Origin: Bacteroidaceae bacterium
Lineage (GTDB): Bacteria; Bacteroidota; Bacteroidia; Bacteroidales; Bacteroidaceae
Direction: 5' to 3'
Assembly: GCA_024401115.1 (NCBI GenBank)
Contig: JAKSLP010000004.1
Coordinates: 35,861 to 99,860 of the forward strand
Length of the DNA: 64,000 bases
The first letter of the stretch is position 1. Every line of letters starts with the position of its first letter. A program made the position numbers and the translations under genes. The notes beneath the pieces are model-generated. The model ran no database searches, was not told where the DNA came from, and saw only the letters and a list, made by a program, of their open reading frames with translations. Below, in pieces: positions 63,969 through 64,000 of this stretch.

Positions 63969-64000
63969 CTAATAATCGTACTCCACAATATGGAATTCCG

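Overview
The window looks like a chromosomal core region of a Bacteroidales bacterium, most likely Prevotellaceae. The evidence is a fused SecDF, dozens of Bacteroidota-type promoters (a TAnnTTTG element about 5-7 nt before the start, often with a TTTG about 20 nt further up), Bacteroidetes-restricted families (DUF4271, DUF3098, DUF4491, DUF3810, DUF4221, BF3164-type lipoproteins), and several extracytoplasmic carbohydrate-active enzymes (GH9, PL10, DUF1593) that suggest a plant-glycan diet. The genus is an inference. I see no rRNA, phage, insertion sequence, CRISPR array or conjugation gene. One tRNA gene (Gln, UUG) is present.

Layout. 1-9.1 kb: a minus-strand operon of U32 peptidase-like protein, THUMP RNA methylase and DPP-IV (cut by the window edge), then divergent dusB and convergent secDF. 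9.3-16.7 kb: rhomboid protease, HU, an argS-RNase H-LtaS-like operon and an acetate/succinate CoA-transferase. 16.7-25.2 kb: a GH9 lipoprotein diverges from metK, which has a good candidate SAM-II riboswitch directly before its start codon; metK leads a run through DUF4271, hemD, rnpA, yidD and tatD, followed by tyrS and tRNA-Gln. 25.2-34.3 kb: rfbA with an overlapping PL10 pectate lyase, an aroQ-OMT-trmO operon divergent from xerD through interleaved promoters, and an OmpA/TPR lipoprotein-TlpA-like-comM operon. 34.3-45.4 kb: acyltransferase, metG-HAD phosphatase, a 5'-nucleotidase lipoprotein, a secreted RidA, a DUF1593 protein, a small unknown lipoprotein, rpsO with a structured leader, and typA. 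45.4-61 kb: a small RRM protein, a methyltransferase-ftsX-DUF3098-uppP-truB operon, queA-folK, a sirtuin, two FKBPs, an Lrp-DUF4491-glutaminyl-cyclase-like-sufE-DUF3810 operon, an msrC-like GAF protein, and epimerase-rnr. 61-64 kb: a 473-bp repeat- and palindrome-rich spacer, then two secreted beta-propeller-like lipoproteins, the second overlapped by a Cys-rich small reading frame.

Most of the window is housekeeping: translation and RNA modification (argS, tyrS, metG, metK, dusB, truB, queA, trmO, rnpA, rnr, typA, rpsO), envelope biogenesis (secDF, yidD, ftsX, uppP, LtaS-like) and protein folding. I found no convincing wholly new multi-gene system. The items most worth a second look are the metK SAM-II riboswitch, the rpsO leader, the hairpin-rich spacer after rnr with an orphan minus-strand promoter, the Cys-rich peptide remnant next to the beta-propeller lipoproteins, the secreted RidA, and the glutaminyl-cyclase-like lipoprotein.
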